Source of the DNA: CAUZFZ01 sp963579025
Lineage (GTDB): Bacteria; Planctomycetota; Planctomycetia; Planctomycetales; Planctomycetaceae
Direction: 5' to 3'
DNA: 47,326 nucleotides
NCBI GenBank assembly: GCA_963579025.1
Contig: CAUZFZ010000069.1
Coordinates: 1-47,326, forward strand
Shown here: in pieces, positions 24,560-34,100 of the stretch
How positions within the stretch are numbered: the stretch's first letter is position 1
How the letters are laid out: every line of letters starts with the position of its first letter
Position numbers and translations under genes: made by a program
The notes under the pieces: model-generated
The model's input: the letters and a program-made list of their open reading frames with translations, nothing else
The model's database searches: none
Told to the model about the DNA's origin: nothing

Positions 24560-25666
24560 GTGATTCGCGTCCAACTACTTATCCCGACGCTCGACCAGTC
24601 CGGCGCCGAAAAACAACTGACTCTGCTGGCGACGCGTCTGCCGCGAGACGAGTTTGACGTCGAAGTTGTTGCCCTGACGCGAAGCGGGCCTTACGAAGAA
24701 ACACTGCGCGAGGCCGACATCCCGGTGACGGTGATCGGCAAATGCTGCAAGTTCGACCCTTTCTCGCTGCGGCGTCTGAAACAACTGATCCGCGAACGCC
24801 AGCCGGACGTCTTGCACACCTGGTTGTTTGCAGCGAATACCTATGGCCGGATCGCTGCCGGTCCACGACCGCAACCGAAGATCGTCGTTTCGGAACGCTG
24901 CGTCGATTCGTGGAAGGCCCGCTGGCAGCTTTGGTTCGATCGCAGGTTAATTTCACGCACAGACCGATTCATCGGGAATTCGCAGGCCGTCGTCGACTTC
25001 TACCGCAACGTCGGCGTCCCGCAGGACCGGCTGACTGTGATCCGTAACGGCGTCGAGACGCCAGCCGATGCAGCCCGTTCGCGTGAATCAGTGTGTGATG
25101 ATCTGAATGTCCCGCAGTCCGCCCGACTCGTTGGGTTTGTTGGTCGCCTCGCCCCGCAGAAACGACTGAAGGATTTGATCTGGGCGTTTCACCTGCTCGT
25201 GTCCGTCCAGCCTGACGCATACTTCGTCATCGTCGGTGACGGTCCCGAGCGTGCTCAACTGGAGAAATTCGCCGCTGACATCCCGACAAAAGGGCAGGTC
25301 CGTTTCGTCGGACACCGTGATGATGTCGACGAACTGATGGGGCACTTCGACGCGTTCTGGCTGGCGAGCGATTTCGAAGGGCAGTCCAACAGCCTGATGG
25401 AAGCCATGGCCGCGGGTGTGCCCGTCGTGGCGAGCGATATCGCACCCAACCTGGAACTGGTCACTCACGAAGAGACCGGACTGATTGTTCCAGTCGGCGA
25501 CAAAGCCACTTTCGCAATGGCGGTCGACCGACTGCTGAAGGACTCCGACTTTGCGGCGACGCTCGCGGCAAACGCCCAGCGACAAATGCGCGAAGAATTC
25601 TCGATCGACGCCATGGTCAACGCTCACGCGACGCTTTACCGCGAACTGGCTGCCTTATCCTCGTAG
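24560..25666 (+). CDS. glycosyltransferase family 4
   Basis: A 368-residue GT-B fold enzyme that would transfer a sugar from an NDP-sugar to a polysaccharide or lipid-linked acceptor. It opens VQLLIPTLDQSGAEKQLT, the pattern of GT4 N-termini. LVGFVGRLAPQKRLKDLIWA near 190-209 and YFVIVGDGPERAQLE near 222-236 belong to the C-terminal Rossmann half. DFEGQSNSLMEAMAAGVPVV near 273-292 contains the E-x7-E nucleotide-sugar motif region. The start is a GTG at 24560 with GAGGGG, supplied by a dispersed repeat, upstream. The TAG stop touches another palindrome at 25666. No other glycan-synthesis genes are adjacent. Confidence 0.9.
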   Translation: MIRVQLLIPTLDQSGAEKQLTLLATRLPRDEFDVEVVALTRSGPYEETLREADIPVTVIGKCCKFDPFSLRRLKQLIRERQPDVLHTWLFAANTYGRIAAGPRPQPKIVVSERCVDSWKARWQLWFDRRLISRTDRFIGNSQAVVDFYRNVGVPQDRLTVIRNGVETPADAARSRESVCDDLNVPQSARLVGFVGRLAPQKRLKDLIWAFHLLVSVQPDAYFVIVGDGPERAQLEKFAADIPTKGQVRFVGHRDDVDELMGHFDAFWLASDFEGQSNSLMEAMAAGVPVVASDIAPNLELVTHEETGLIVPVGDKATFAMAVDRLLKDSDFAATLAANAQRQMREEFSIDAMVNAHATLYRELAALSS

Positions 25667-25748
25667 GCCGGAACTGCGCTTCGCTTGTTCCGGCCGACTT
25701 CCGTGTCGTGCATACCGGCTCGCTCGCTGCGACGTCGCTTATCCGGTA
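25666..25748. repeat. palindromic dispersed repeat overlapping a stop codon
   Basis: GGCCGGAAC at 25666-25674 pairs with GTTCCGGCC at 25687-25695, and the loop TGCGCTTCGCTT can extend the stem. A second, weaker pair TACCGG (25713) and CCGGTA (25743) follows. The first base overlaps the stop codon of the glycosyltransferase gene. It may serve as a terminator between this gene and the DinG-like helicase gene. Confidence 0.65.
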
Positions 25749-25809
25749 AAGAGGCTCGCGAGCAACGGATTCGCCGCCGCCGCCTTCACAAGATGCTCCG
25801 GAGCACCGG

Positions 25810-27843
25810 ATGCCGGAACTGGATGTCCAATCGATCCTCGGAGACTCAGGTCGCATTGCGCAACGACTCGACAGCTACGAGTCACGACCCGAGCAGATCG
25901 AGATGGCTAACGCGGTCAAAAAGGCCATCGACGAGGAGTCGCATCTCATCGTCGAAGCTGGCACTGGTGTCGGTAAGAGCTTCGCCTATCTGGTCCCGGC
26001 GATCCTGCACGCCACGCGCGATCAAGGGCAGGAGCATGGACAGTCAGGCGACCATGGCAAATCCGTTTCGGACAAACAGAAAAGAAAACGCGTCGTCGTT
26101 TCGACCAACACGATCAGTCTGCAGGAGCAGCTCTTTCACCGCGACATCCCGTTTCTGAACTCGGTGCTGCCCGTCGAGTTTTCGTCCGTACTGGTCAAAG
26201 GGCGATCCAACTACATGAGTCTGCGGCGCATGCACGGTGCCGTCGAACGATCAAATTCGTTGTACGCTGAACCCGACGAGATGCGGCAGCTGCAGGACAT
26301 CGTCGAATGGTCCGACGACACAACCGACGGCAGCCGCGCAGATTTGTCGTTTCGGCCGCTGCCTTCCGTCTGGGACGAAGTCCGCAGCGAGCACGGCAAT
26401 TGTCTGGGCAAGCACTGCAGCCACTTCAACGACTGCTTCTACTTCAAAGCCCGCCGCCGCGTCTGGAACGCTGACGTCCTGGTCGTCAATCACGCGCTGT
26501 TCTTTTCTGACCTGGCTCTGCGACGCGAAGGTGCCGCGCTGCTGCCCGATTACGACGTGGTGATTCTCGACGAAGCGCACACGGTGGAAGGTGTTGCGGG
26601 CGATCACCTGGGCATCTCGGCGAGCAGCGGACAGGTCGATTATCTGATGAATCGGCTCTACAACGACCGGTCACATAAGGGCCTGCTGGTTTCGCATAAT
26701 CTGGTGGATTGCCAGCGAGCAGTCATGCGCCTGCGGACGCAGTCCGATGACTTCTTCGAATCACTGCGATACTGGCGACAGGAGAAAGCGCCCGCCAATG
26801 GCCGGGTCCGCAAGCCGCTCGAAATTGACAATGCGTTCACACCGGAACTTCGCAAGCTGGGTATCGAAATCGCCCTGGCGGCTGAAGACATTCACCCGGA
26901 AGAGAAACGGATCGAGCTGAAAGCAGCGGCTGAACGCTGCAACGTGCTGGCGGTTTCGATCGACGCCTGGCTGGCACACAACGGCGATGACTTCGTCTAC
27001 TGGATCGAGACATCACAGGGTCGCCGCGAGAACGTTCATCTGACTTCCTGCCCGATCGAAGTCGGCCCGGTGCTCCGCGAAGAATTGTTCAATCAAATCA
27101 ACACTGTCATCCTCACGAGTGCCACACTCGCAATCGGCCAGGAGAATTTCGAGTTCTTCAAAGGCCGCACCGGCCTGACGAAGACTCACGAACTGAAACT
27201 CGGCAGCCCATTCGACTACCAGAGTCAGGCACGTCTGATTCTGCAGACCCGCATTCCGGACCCCAGTACCAGTCCGCGCGAGTTTGAAGATGCTGTCTCC
27301 GACTGCATCAAACGCTACGTCGCTCAAACGGAAGGCCGAGCGTTCGTGTTGTTCACCAGCTATCGCATGCTGAAGAACTGCGCCGCGCGACTAAGTTCCT
27401 GGTTTGCTGAACAGAACATGTCACTGTACTGCCAGGGTGACGGCCTGCCACGAACTCAGATGCTGGACAAGTTCCGCAAGGACCCATCTGCGGTGCTGTT
27501 CGGAGCCGACAGCTTCTGGCAGGGTGTCGATGTTCCGGGCGACGCACTGCAGAACGTTATTATCACCCGACTGCCGTTCAGCGTCCCCGACCAGCCGTTG
27601 CTGGAAGCTCGCGTCGAAGCCATCCGCGCCCGCGGCGGAAACCCTTTCATGGAATACCAGGTCCCGGAAGCGATCATCAAGCTGAAACAGGGCTTCGGCC
27701 GCCTGATCCGCAGCCGCCGGGACACCGGCCAGGTCGTCATCCTGGACCCCCGCATCCGCACCAAACCCTACGGCCGCCTGTTCCTGCGAAGCCTGCCCGA
27801 GTGCGAACTGATTATTGATTCTGACACCGGAGCGGAATCCTGA
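25810..27843 (+). CDS. DinG-like superfamily 2 DNA helicase
   Basis: A 677-residue XPD/DinG-type 5' to 3' helicase. Walker A EAGTGVGKS is at 49-57, NTISLQEQL at 100-108, motif II DEAH at 254-257, and FVLFTSYRML, ADSFWQGVDVPGD and KQGFGRLIRSRRDTG form motifs III-VI. The insert after Walker A that holds the Fe-S cluster in DinG has Cys198, Cys203 and Cys209 with the same 5/6 spacing as in E. coli DinG. The first cluster Cys, normally in KGRxNYLC, is replaced by Ser137 in KGRSNYMS. The enzyme may therefore hold an altered cluster or none. Residues 70-95 form a polar, charged insertion (GQEHGQSGDHGKS) within the helicase core. The role is likely R-loop or damaged-DNA processing. Confidence 0.9.
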   Translation: MPELDVQSILGDSGRIAQRLDSYESRPEQIEMANAVKKAIDEESHLIVEAGTGVGKSFAYLVPAILHATRDQGQEHGQSGDHGKSVSDKQKRKRVVVSTNTISLQEQLFHRDIPFLNSVLPVEFSSVLVKGRSNYMSLRRMHGAVERSNSLYAEPDEMRQLQDIVEWSDDTTDGSRADLSFRPLPSVWDEVRSEHGNCLGKHCSHFNDCFYFKARRRVWNADVLVVNHALFFSDLALRREGAALLPDYDVVILDEAHTVEGVAGDHLGISASSGQVDYLMNRLYNDRSHKGLLVSHNLVDCQRAVMRLRTQSDDFFESLRYWRQEKAPANGRVRKPLEIDNAFTPELRKLGIEIALAAEDIHPEEKRIELKAAAERCNVLAVSIDAWLAHNGDDFVYWIETSQGRRENVHLTSCPIEVGPVLREELFNQINTVILTSATLAIGQENFEFFKGRTGLTKTHELKLGSPFDYQSQARLILQTRIPDPSTSPREFEDAVSDCIKRYVAQTEGRAFVLFTSYRMLKNCAARLSSWFAEQNMSLYCQGDGLPRTQMLDKFRKDPSAVLFGADSFWQGVDVPGDALQNVIITRLPFSVPDQPLLEARVEAIRARGGNPFMEYQVPEAIIKLKQGFGRLIRSRRDTGQVVILDPRIRTKPYGRLFLRSLPECELIIDSDTGAES

Positions 27844-27846
27844 TGA

Positions 27847-28013
27847 TTTCAGCCGCGGAACGAGGGAACCTTGAGTCTCGGCGATTCAGCTGCGGAGCGA
27901 CGACAGCAGTCGAATAGCACACCCAGGCCCGGGACGATGCTGTCGCCTCTCTCATAGCTCAATTCCTGGGCTCGCGCACCAGGCTTTATCCTGTCGCCGC
28001 TTTGCGGCTGAAA
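27847..28013. repeat. structured repeat-like element with 10-bp terminal inverted repeats
   Basis: TTTCAGCCGC at 27847-27856 is exactly complementary to GCGGCTGAAA at 28004-28013. Inside are further self-complementary parts, including CGACAGC with GCTGTCG and a CCTGG/CCAGG hairpin near 27965-27983. It starts four bases after the DinG-like stop codon and fills half of the 322-base gap to the Gfo/Idh gene. There is no coding frame. It resembles non-coding, structured dispersed elements; whether other copies exist needs a genome search. Confidence 0.6.
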
Positions 28014-28165
28014 TGCCGGAGTCAAATGATCCCCAGTTACTAAAGGACGCGAGCGACATCCATTTCAACACCACCATAGTTCACTGACAGGCCTCGGAAT
28101 GATGGCAATCAGCATCGTGGCAAAAAGTGTCCGGCACTGCGGCCGCGTAAACTCTGGTTTCGCTT

Positions 28166-29473
28166 TCAGACTGTTTCGTAGCCGGAGCGCTGCGGGCGTT
28201 TCAGTAACGTGTTGGCTCCCGCATCGTCATGGAACTTCTCAGTGGTCGGGTCCCATGTCAGCTTGCGACCGACTCGCATTGAGATGTTGCCGAGGTGACA
28301 CGTACTCACGCTGCGGTGCTGGCTTTCAATGTCAGAAATCGGTGTCCGCCGGGCTTCCACACAGTCAAAGAAGTTGCCCATGTGGTTGATGATCGCGTCC
28401 AGTTTTCCGGCGCGCTCGGGGCGGTCGAAATTGTCGAAGTCGTAAACACGTTGGGCCGTTCGCGCCAGCGGGTTTTCGGCCAGTGCTTCGACCGGAGCAC
28501 CGGAGATTGTTCCCCGATTGACGAATATACGGCCGCGATCGCCGGTGAACATGATTCCGTTCCGACCGGTATCGCTGACCGTCATCGTGACTCCGTTCGC
28601 GTATCGATATGTCACTCCGAAGTCGAGTGCGACGTTAAAGCCGTCCTTAACTGTCGGGTACGTCGCCTTGCCGTCGATCTCAACTGGCAACGAGTTGATT
28701 GCCCATTGCGCGATATCCAGATGATGGGCGCCCCAGTCAGTCATCTGTCCGCCGGAGTACTCGTACCACCAGCGGAACGTGTAATGCGATCGTTCCTCGA
28801 TATACGGCACGTCGGGTGTCTGTCCTTGCCACAAATCCCAGTTGAAGTTTCCTGGAACAGGTCGGCGAACGAAGGGGCCTCCCGTCTTGTTCTTTCCAAG
28901 GACAACATCCACGTTCTGAAGTTTGCCCAACCGCCCCTGCCGCACCATTTCGACGGCGAGGCGGAAGCGCGAGTCGCTTCTTTGCCACGAGCCAACCTGA
29001 ACGACGCGCCCGGTTTCCTTAACGACCTTTGCCAGCACTTTTCCTTCGTCGACCGTCAGTGTCAGCGGTTTTTCGCAGTACACGTCTTTGCCGGCTCTGC
29101 AGGCATCGATGACCATCTTCGTGTGCCAGTGATCGGGAGTTCCGATCGTAACAATGTCGACGTCTTTACGAGCGAGAAGGTCCTGGTAGTCCTCGAAGTC
29201 GCGAGGTGTGCTGCCAAACGCGGACTTCACCGGATCGCGAACGTTTTTGTCGACGTCGCACACAGCCACTATGTCACCGTACATGTTCGCCTTATTGGCG
29301 ATCACACTGCCTTGATATCGGAGGCCGATCGCACCGACGCCCAGTCGTTCCACCGCATGCTTCGGCTTGTCCTGAGCGAATAGTGGCTGCCGCAGACCGA
29401 GTCCGGCGAGGAGCCCAGTGCCGACAACGGATGATGCAAGGAATTCGCGACGCGTGTTAAGTGACTGCGACAT
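28166..29473 (-). CDS. Gfo/Idh/MocA-family oxidoreductase, Tat-exported
   Basis: A 435-residue NAD(P)-dependent oxidoreductase acting on sugars or cyclitols, probably in the periplasm. The N-terminus has a Tat signal, NTRREFLASSVVGTGLLAG at 6-24, ending near LFAQDK. The Rossmann part has RLGVGAIGLRYQG, DIVAVCDVD and IVTIGTPDHWHTKMVIDACR, with the conserved CEKPLT motif following (DVYCEKPLTLTVDEG). The C-terminal region with GGQMTDWGAHHLDIAQWAI is typical of planctomycete members. GAGGAG precedes the ATG. It is the last gene of a minus-strand run, about 200 bases after DUF1501, so it may or may not share its transcript. Confidence 0.92.
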   Translation of the reverse strand: MSQSLNTRREFLASSVVGTGLLAGLGLRQPLFAQDKPKHAVERLGVGAIGLRYQGSVIANKANMYGDIVAVCDVDKNVRDPVKSAFGSTPRDFEDYQDLLARKDVDIVTIGTPDHWHTKMVIDACRAGKDVYCEKPLTLTVDEGKVLAKVVKETGRVVQVGSWQRSDSRFRLAVEMVRQGRLGKLQNVDVVLGKNKTGGPFVRRPVPGNFNWDLWQGQTPDVPYIEERSHYTFRWWYEYSGGQMTDWGAHHLDIAQWAINSLPVEIDGKATYPTVKDGFNVALDFGVTYRYANGVTMTVSDTGRNGIMFTGDRGRIFVNRGTISGAPVEALAENPLARTAQRVYDFDNFDRPERAGKLDAIINHMGNFFDCVEARRTPISDIESQHRSVSTCHLGNISMRVGRKLTWDPTTEKFHDDAGANTLLKRPQRSGYETV

Positions 29474-29676
29474 CGATTGTCTCCTCGTCAGGATGATTCA
29501 GAGTGAGTGTAGACAGAGATTTCAACAGAAGTCCTCGAAGGTCGCAAAGGGAATGTTAAGGCACGCAGAGAAGAGAGATGGGTCACAATTTCTGAGCACG
29601 GTTCGACGTTCGTCCGTTGAAGCTCCGCGTCCTTCCCGATCTGCTGTTCACAACTCACTCCCTGCAGAGAGCCGTA

Positions 29677-31092
29677 TCACGTGAGGATTGGTTTTACGAC
29701 TTCACCATGCACGTCAGTCAGACGGTAGTCGCGTCCCGCGTGCCGGAATGTCAACGCCTCGTGATCGAGCCCCAGCAGATGCAGGATCGTCGCGTGGAAA
29801 TCGTGAACATGAACGCGATCTGCGCCGACCGCGATGCCGTGTTCGTCGGACGAGCCGTAAACGATCCCGCTTTTCACTCCCGCACCCGCCATCCACGACG
29901 AGAAGACCTGGTGATGATGCTCACGTCCGGCGTGACCCGCCTTTTCGTGGTACGGCGTGCGACCGAATTCCGTGGTCCAGACAACCAGTGTGTCCTCCAG
30001 CATGCCACGCTGTTTCAGGTCTGTGATGAGTGCGGCAATGGGTTGATCGACGTTCTTTGCCAGCGGGCCGTGTGTTGCCATGTTGCCGTGTGCGTCCCAG
30101 TTGCCTGACGAGCCGACGTCAATCAGCTCGATGAATCGCACGCCGCGTTCCGCCAGTCGCCGACCGACCAGACACTGCCAGCCAAAGCCCGACTTCTGCC
30201 CGGGATTCAGCCCGTAGCTCTTCAGTGTGGCGGCGGTTTCACCAGACAGGTCCAATGCCTCAGGGGCTTCCCGTTGCATTCCGAACGCCGTTTCAAACGA
30301 GCGGATGCGTGCCTCAAGAGCGCGGTCGGTCGTTCGCTGTTCGAGATGCCGCTGGTTGGCCTTTGCCAGCAGTCGCAGTTCCAGTTCCTGCAGTTGGGAC
30401 GTGGGCACGCGGGGCCGAATATTCGGAATGGGATTCTCGCCAGGAACAATCCAGGTTCCCTGATGAGAACCGGGCAGAAAGTCACTGCCCCAGGTTTGCG
30501 CTCCCGCATACGGCGCCTGCGGAGCAACAACCACAAACGACGGCAGGTTCCGGTTCTCCGTGCCCAGCCCGTAGCTCACCCACGAACCAATGCTGGGTCG
30601 TGCGAAGGTCCACGAGCCGCAGTGCATCCCCAGTGTGCTCTCGTAGTGATTTGTATGGTCGCTCTCCATCGAGCGGATGATGCACAGGTCATCAACCACC
30701 TGACGCACGTGAGGGAACAGATCGCTGACCATTGCACCCGATTTGCCGCCGGGCTTGAACTGCCAGTCGGGCCGTTTGAGGTACCGCGTGAACTCGCCCA
30801 ATTTCCCCTGCCAGTTATCGACGGTGATCTTCTTACCATGATTGGCGATCAGTTCCGGCTTGTGATCGAATGAGTCCACATGCGAAACGCCACCGGTCAT
30901 GTAGAGGAAGATCACGCGCTTGGCTTTGGCTGTGTGATGTGCCTGCTTCGGCGCCAGCGGGTCCGCGGCTGTTGTTGAGGCCGCTGCGGACAGTTCATCC
31001 GCAAGCATTGCCTGCAAGGCGATGGCGCCGAATCCACCGGCTGCGCGCTGCAGAACCTCACGTCGTGTTGGCCGTTGTCCTGAATCGGTCAT
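29677..31092 (-). CDS. DUF1501 protein, Tat-exported
   Basis: A 471-residue member of DUF1501, a family in the alkaline phosphatase/sulfatase superfamily. RPTRREVLQRAAGGFGAIA at 7-25 is a Tat signal. KRVIFLYMTGGVSHVDSFDH, GSWVSYGLGTENRNLPSFVV and VVWTTEFGRTP are family motifs; HVHDFHATILHLLGLDHE is near the end. The enzymatic activity is not established. It begins 9 bases after the DUF1549/1553 gene, the classical planctomycete pair. It is very similar in layout to the second DUF1501 at 39101-40555, suggesting paralogy. Confidence 0.93.
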   Translation of the reverse strand: MTDSGQRPTRREVLQRAAGGFGAIALQAMLADELSAAASTTAADPLAPKQAHHTAKAKRVIFLYMTGGVSHVDSFDHKPELIANHGKKITVDNWQGKLGEFTRYLKRPDWQFKPGGKSGAMVSDLFPHVRQVVDDLCIIRSMESDHTNHYESTLGMHCGSWTFARPSIGSWVSYGLGTENRNLPSFVVVAPQAPYAGAQTWGSDFLPGSHQGTWIVPGENPIPNIRPRVPTSQLQELELRLLAKANQRHLEQRTTDRALEARIRSFETAFGMQREAPEALDLSGETAATLKSYGLNPGQKSGFGWQCLVGRRLAERGVRFIELIDVGSSGNWDAHGNMATHGPLAKNVDQPIAALITDLKQRGMLEDTLVVWTTEFGRTPYHEKAGHAGREHHHQVFSSWMAGAGVKSGIVYGSSDEHGIAVGADRVHVHDFHATILHLLGLDHEALTFRHAGRDYRLTDVHGEVVKPILT

Positions 31093-31101
31093 CGCACTGT
31101 C

Positions 31102-34100
31102 TCAATCCACAAACAGGAATTCGTTGCGGGTCAGAATCAGTCTCACAAAGCTACTCCAGACGAGTTGTTCACGTTCAGTCCCTGGCTCTCCAAGCGTTTC
31201 TCCATATTCTGCCAGGAAGGCCAGTGAGTCTGCCGTTTCCTCAGAATCCGGCTGACGTCCGAGAGCAATCACGTAAGCCAAAGTAACTCGGCCTGCCGGA
31301 TCGTCGGCCGAATTCATCACTCTCGCGGCAAGGCTGGCTGAGCGTTCATGAACAAACTCATTGTTCATGAGATACAAGGCCTGTGTTGGAACTGTCGTCA
31401 GTTCGCGTCTAGCCGTACTGACGTTTGGATCGGCTCCATCGAACAGGCTCAGGAACGGGTGTCGTTTCAGCCGTTGCTGCATCAGGTAAATGCTTCGCCG
31501 CTTCGTTGGATAAACGCCGTAATACGGGGCGTGCTGGGTAAAGCCCCACGTCTCAACCGCCGGAAATGGATGCTCCGCGCCCATCGTCGAATCAAGATCG
31601 CCGCTGACGAACAGCATCGCGTCGCGAATCTCCTCAGCACTGAGGCGTCGTCGGTTAAATCGCCAGAGCAATCGCGCGTCGGGATCGGCCTCGGCGGCGA
31701 CTGCGTCGTATGCACTCGACTGTTGATATGTCGCGCTGTTCATGATCAGTCGATGGATGGCATTGATCGACCAGTCACTCTCGATAAAGCGGCTTGCCAG
31801 CCAATCGAGCAATTGTGGATGTGACGGCAATTCGCCTCTCGCACCAAAGTCGTTCCCCGTCGCAACCAGGCCACGGCCGAAGTGCTGTTGCCAGATTCGG
31901 TTCACCATGACGCGTGCCGTCAGTGGGTTAGACCGGCGAGTCAGCCATTCGGCCATCTGCAGTCGGCCACTGCCGGCATCGGCGGGGAGTGAATCGTGAC
32001 CGAGTATTTCCAGGTTCTTTCGTGGGACAGCATCGCCTGGTTTTCTGTTGTCCCCGCGAATCTGAATCTGTGCGTTTTTGGGTTTGTCCTGCTCGATGGC
32101 ACCGTAGACGACCTCATACGGTCCCGACTTCTTCAACTGATCCCGTTCCGGCATCAACCGCGTCAGCTCTTTCGACGTGCGGTCGAGGTTTGATCGCAGT
32201 TCGGCAATCTCTGTTGGCGAGAGTGGCGTCCGCGGAGTCGCACCAAATGCCTGGCCCCGGTCTTCGGCGACTTTGTAAAAGTACCACACACCAGCATTGC
32301 CATACTGATCATCGTTGGGGTTGGCTTCGGTCATGTCTTTCAGAACGTCCGACACCACATCCCACTTCTGGCCCTTCCCGTCCACTTCCACAATGGCGAA
32401 GTCCACCTGCGTCAGATCGCATCCGTGATTCGACTTCGGCATGACCGCGAGTTGCAGGAAGTCGCCCGGTTGCACGTCGGCTTCGAACGGCTTGCCGTCT
32501 GTCGCGAAGACCTGTGACGCGTTTCGATCGATCCCGCCACCGGCGATCGACGTGAAGCCCTTGCCGTTGAGGCTGTCGACATACCACAGAATGCTGTCAC
32601 CGCAGTCGTGCGCGTCCTGAACGTGGCCGGTGATACGCACCCGTCCAGCGATGGGGCTTCTCCAGGCGATCCCAACGCCTTCTTTTGGATTGGGGTGTAC
32701 GACGAGCTTCTTCGGAGGCACTGTGCCGGGAATCTTCAACACAGAGCCGGACGTGTTGATCGCGACAAGTGGCAACGGGTCCAACCGCCAAAGTTGCAAT
32801 CCCACGTGTCCGTCGCGGTCCTGGTGCGACTCTTTCAGTCGCCGTTGCTCGACGTACCCGTCCCAGCTTCCCGATGCCTTGAGCCGTTCCTCTGCCAGTT
32901 TCCTGTCTGCTTCCAGTCGTTTGATGTCCGCATCGAGTCTGGCGACTTGTGCTTCTATACGTGCATTGCGTTCGGATGCTATTGCTTTGGGAATGGCCGG
33001 GATCGAATCGTAGGGCCGCTTCTTCTGCTCTGAACCGGGGAATGAATAACGAGTGCTTTCAAAGATTCCGTACCACGAGTAGTAATCGGTGGTGTTAATC
33101 GGGTCGTACTTGTGGTCGTGGCAACGAGCACAGCCAAGTGAGAGTCCCAGCACAGCCTGCCCGACCGTATCGATCGTGTCCTGGATGGTGAGGTGGTGAT
33201 AGTTCTCAACATCGAAGCCGAACCGTCGCGAGACTGCGATGAATCCGGTTGCTGTCAGCATCTCGCGATAGCGCGCCAGAGTCGCGTCGTCCAACGCGGC
33301 ATCGGAAGACGACGCAAGGTGCTCGGCAATCATTCGATCGGCGAGGATGTCTCCTGCAATCTGCTCACTGATGAATTCGTCGTACGGCTTGTCCATGTTG
33401 AACGCGTCGATTACCCAGTTGCGATACTTCCATGACAATGGTGTCGGGTAATCGGCCGTTTCACCTGCCGTATCCGCGTACCGGACGACATCCAGCCAGT
33501 GCCGGCCCCAGCGTTCGCCGTAGGTCCGTGATTCCAGCGACCGATTGATGACTGCCGCAAACGCATCCGGCGAATCATCCGCGAGAAACGCATCGATCTC
33601 ATTGGGTGTCGGCGGCAGGCCGGTCAGGTCGAATGTCGCCCGTCGAATCAGCACACGCTTCTCCGTCGGCGTGCGAATCTGCAAGCCCGTATCAACGAGT
33701 TTCGTATGCACAAAGCGATCAATGTCGTTGTCGACGCGCAGTTTCCCGTCAACCTGCGGAACTGGCGGGTCGGTAATCGGCTGGAATGACCAGAAGGCCC
33801 GATCTTCGTTCGTGATCGCCCCGCCGCGCAGCATTGGACTGCCCACGACCAGCTTCATTCCGTCAGGCCACTGAGCGCCGTCCCTTATCCATCGGACCAG
33901 AGCCGCGATTTCGCGATCGCTCAGCTTCTCATCGGGAGGCATCTTCAGATCGCCAACGCGACGGACCGCTTGAATGATGAGGCTCTTGTCGGGCCGGTCG
34001 GAAACGACACCGGGTCCGGTGTCGCCACCTTTTCGTGCGAATTCCAGCGTGTCCAGCCGCAGCCCGGACTCTGCCTTCTTCGGCCCGTGACACTTGACAC

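Noticed and set aside
28295..29383. 362-codon plus-strand frame opposite the Gfo/Idh gene
   Set aside because: Antisense shadow of a well-supported gene, with no domain pattern.
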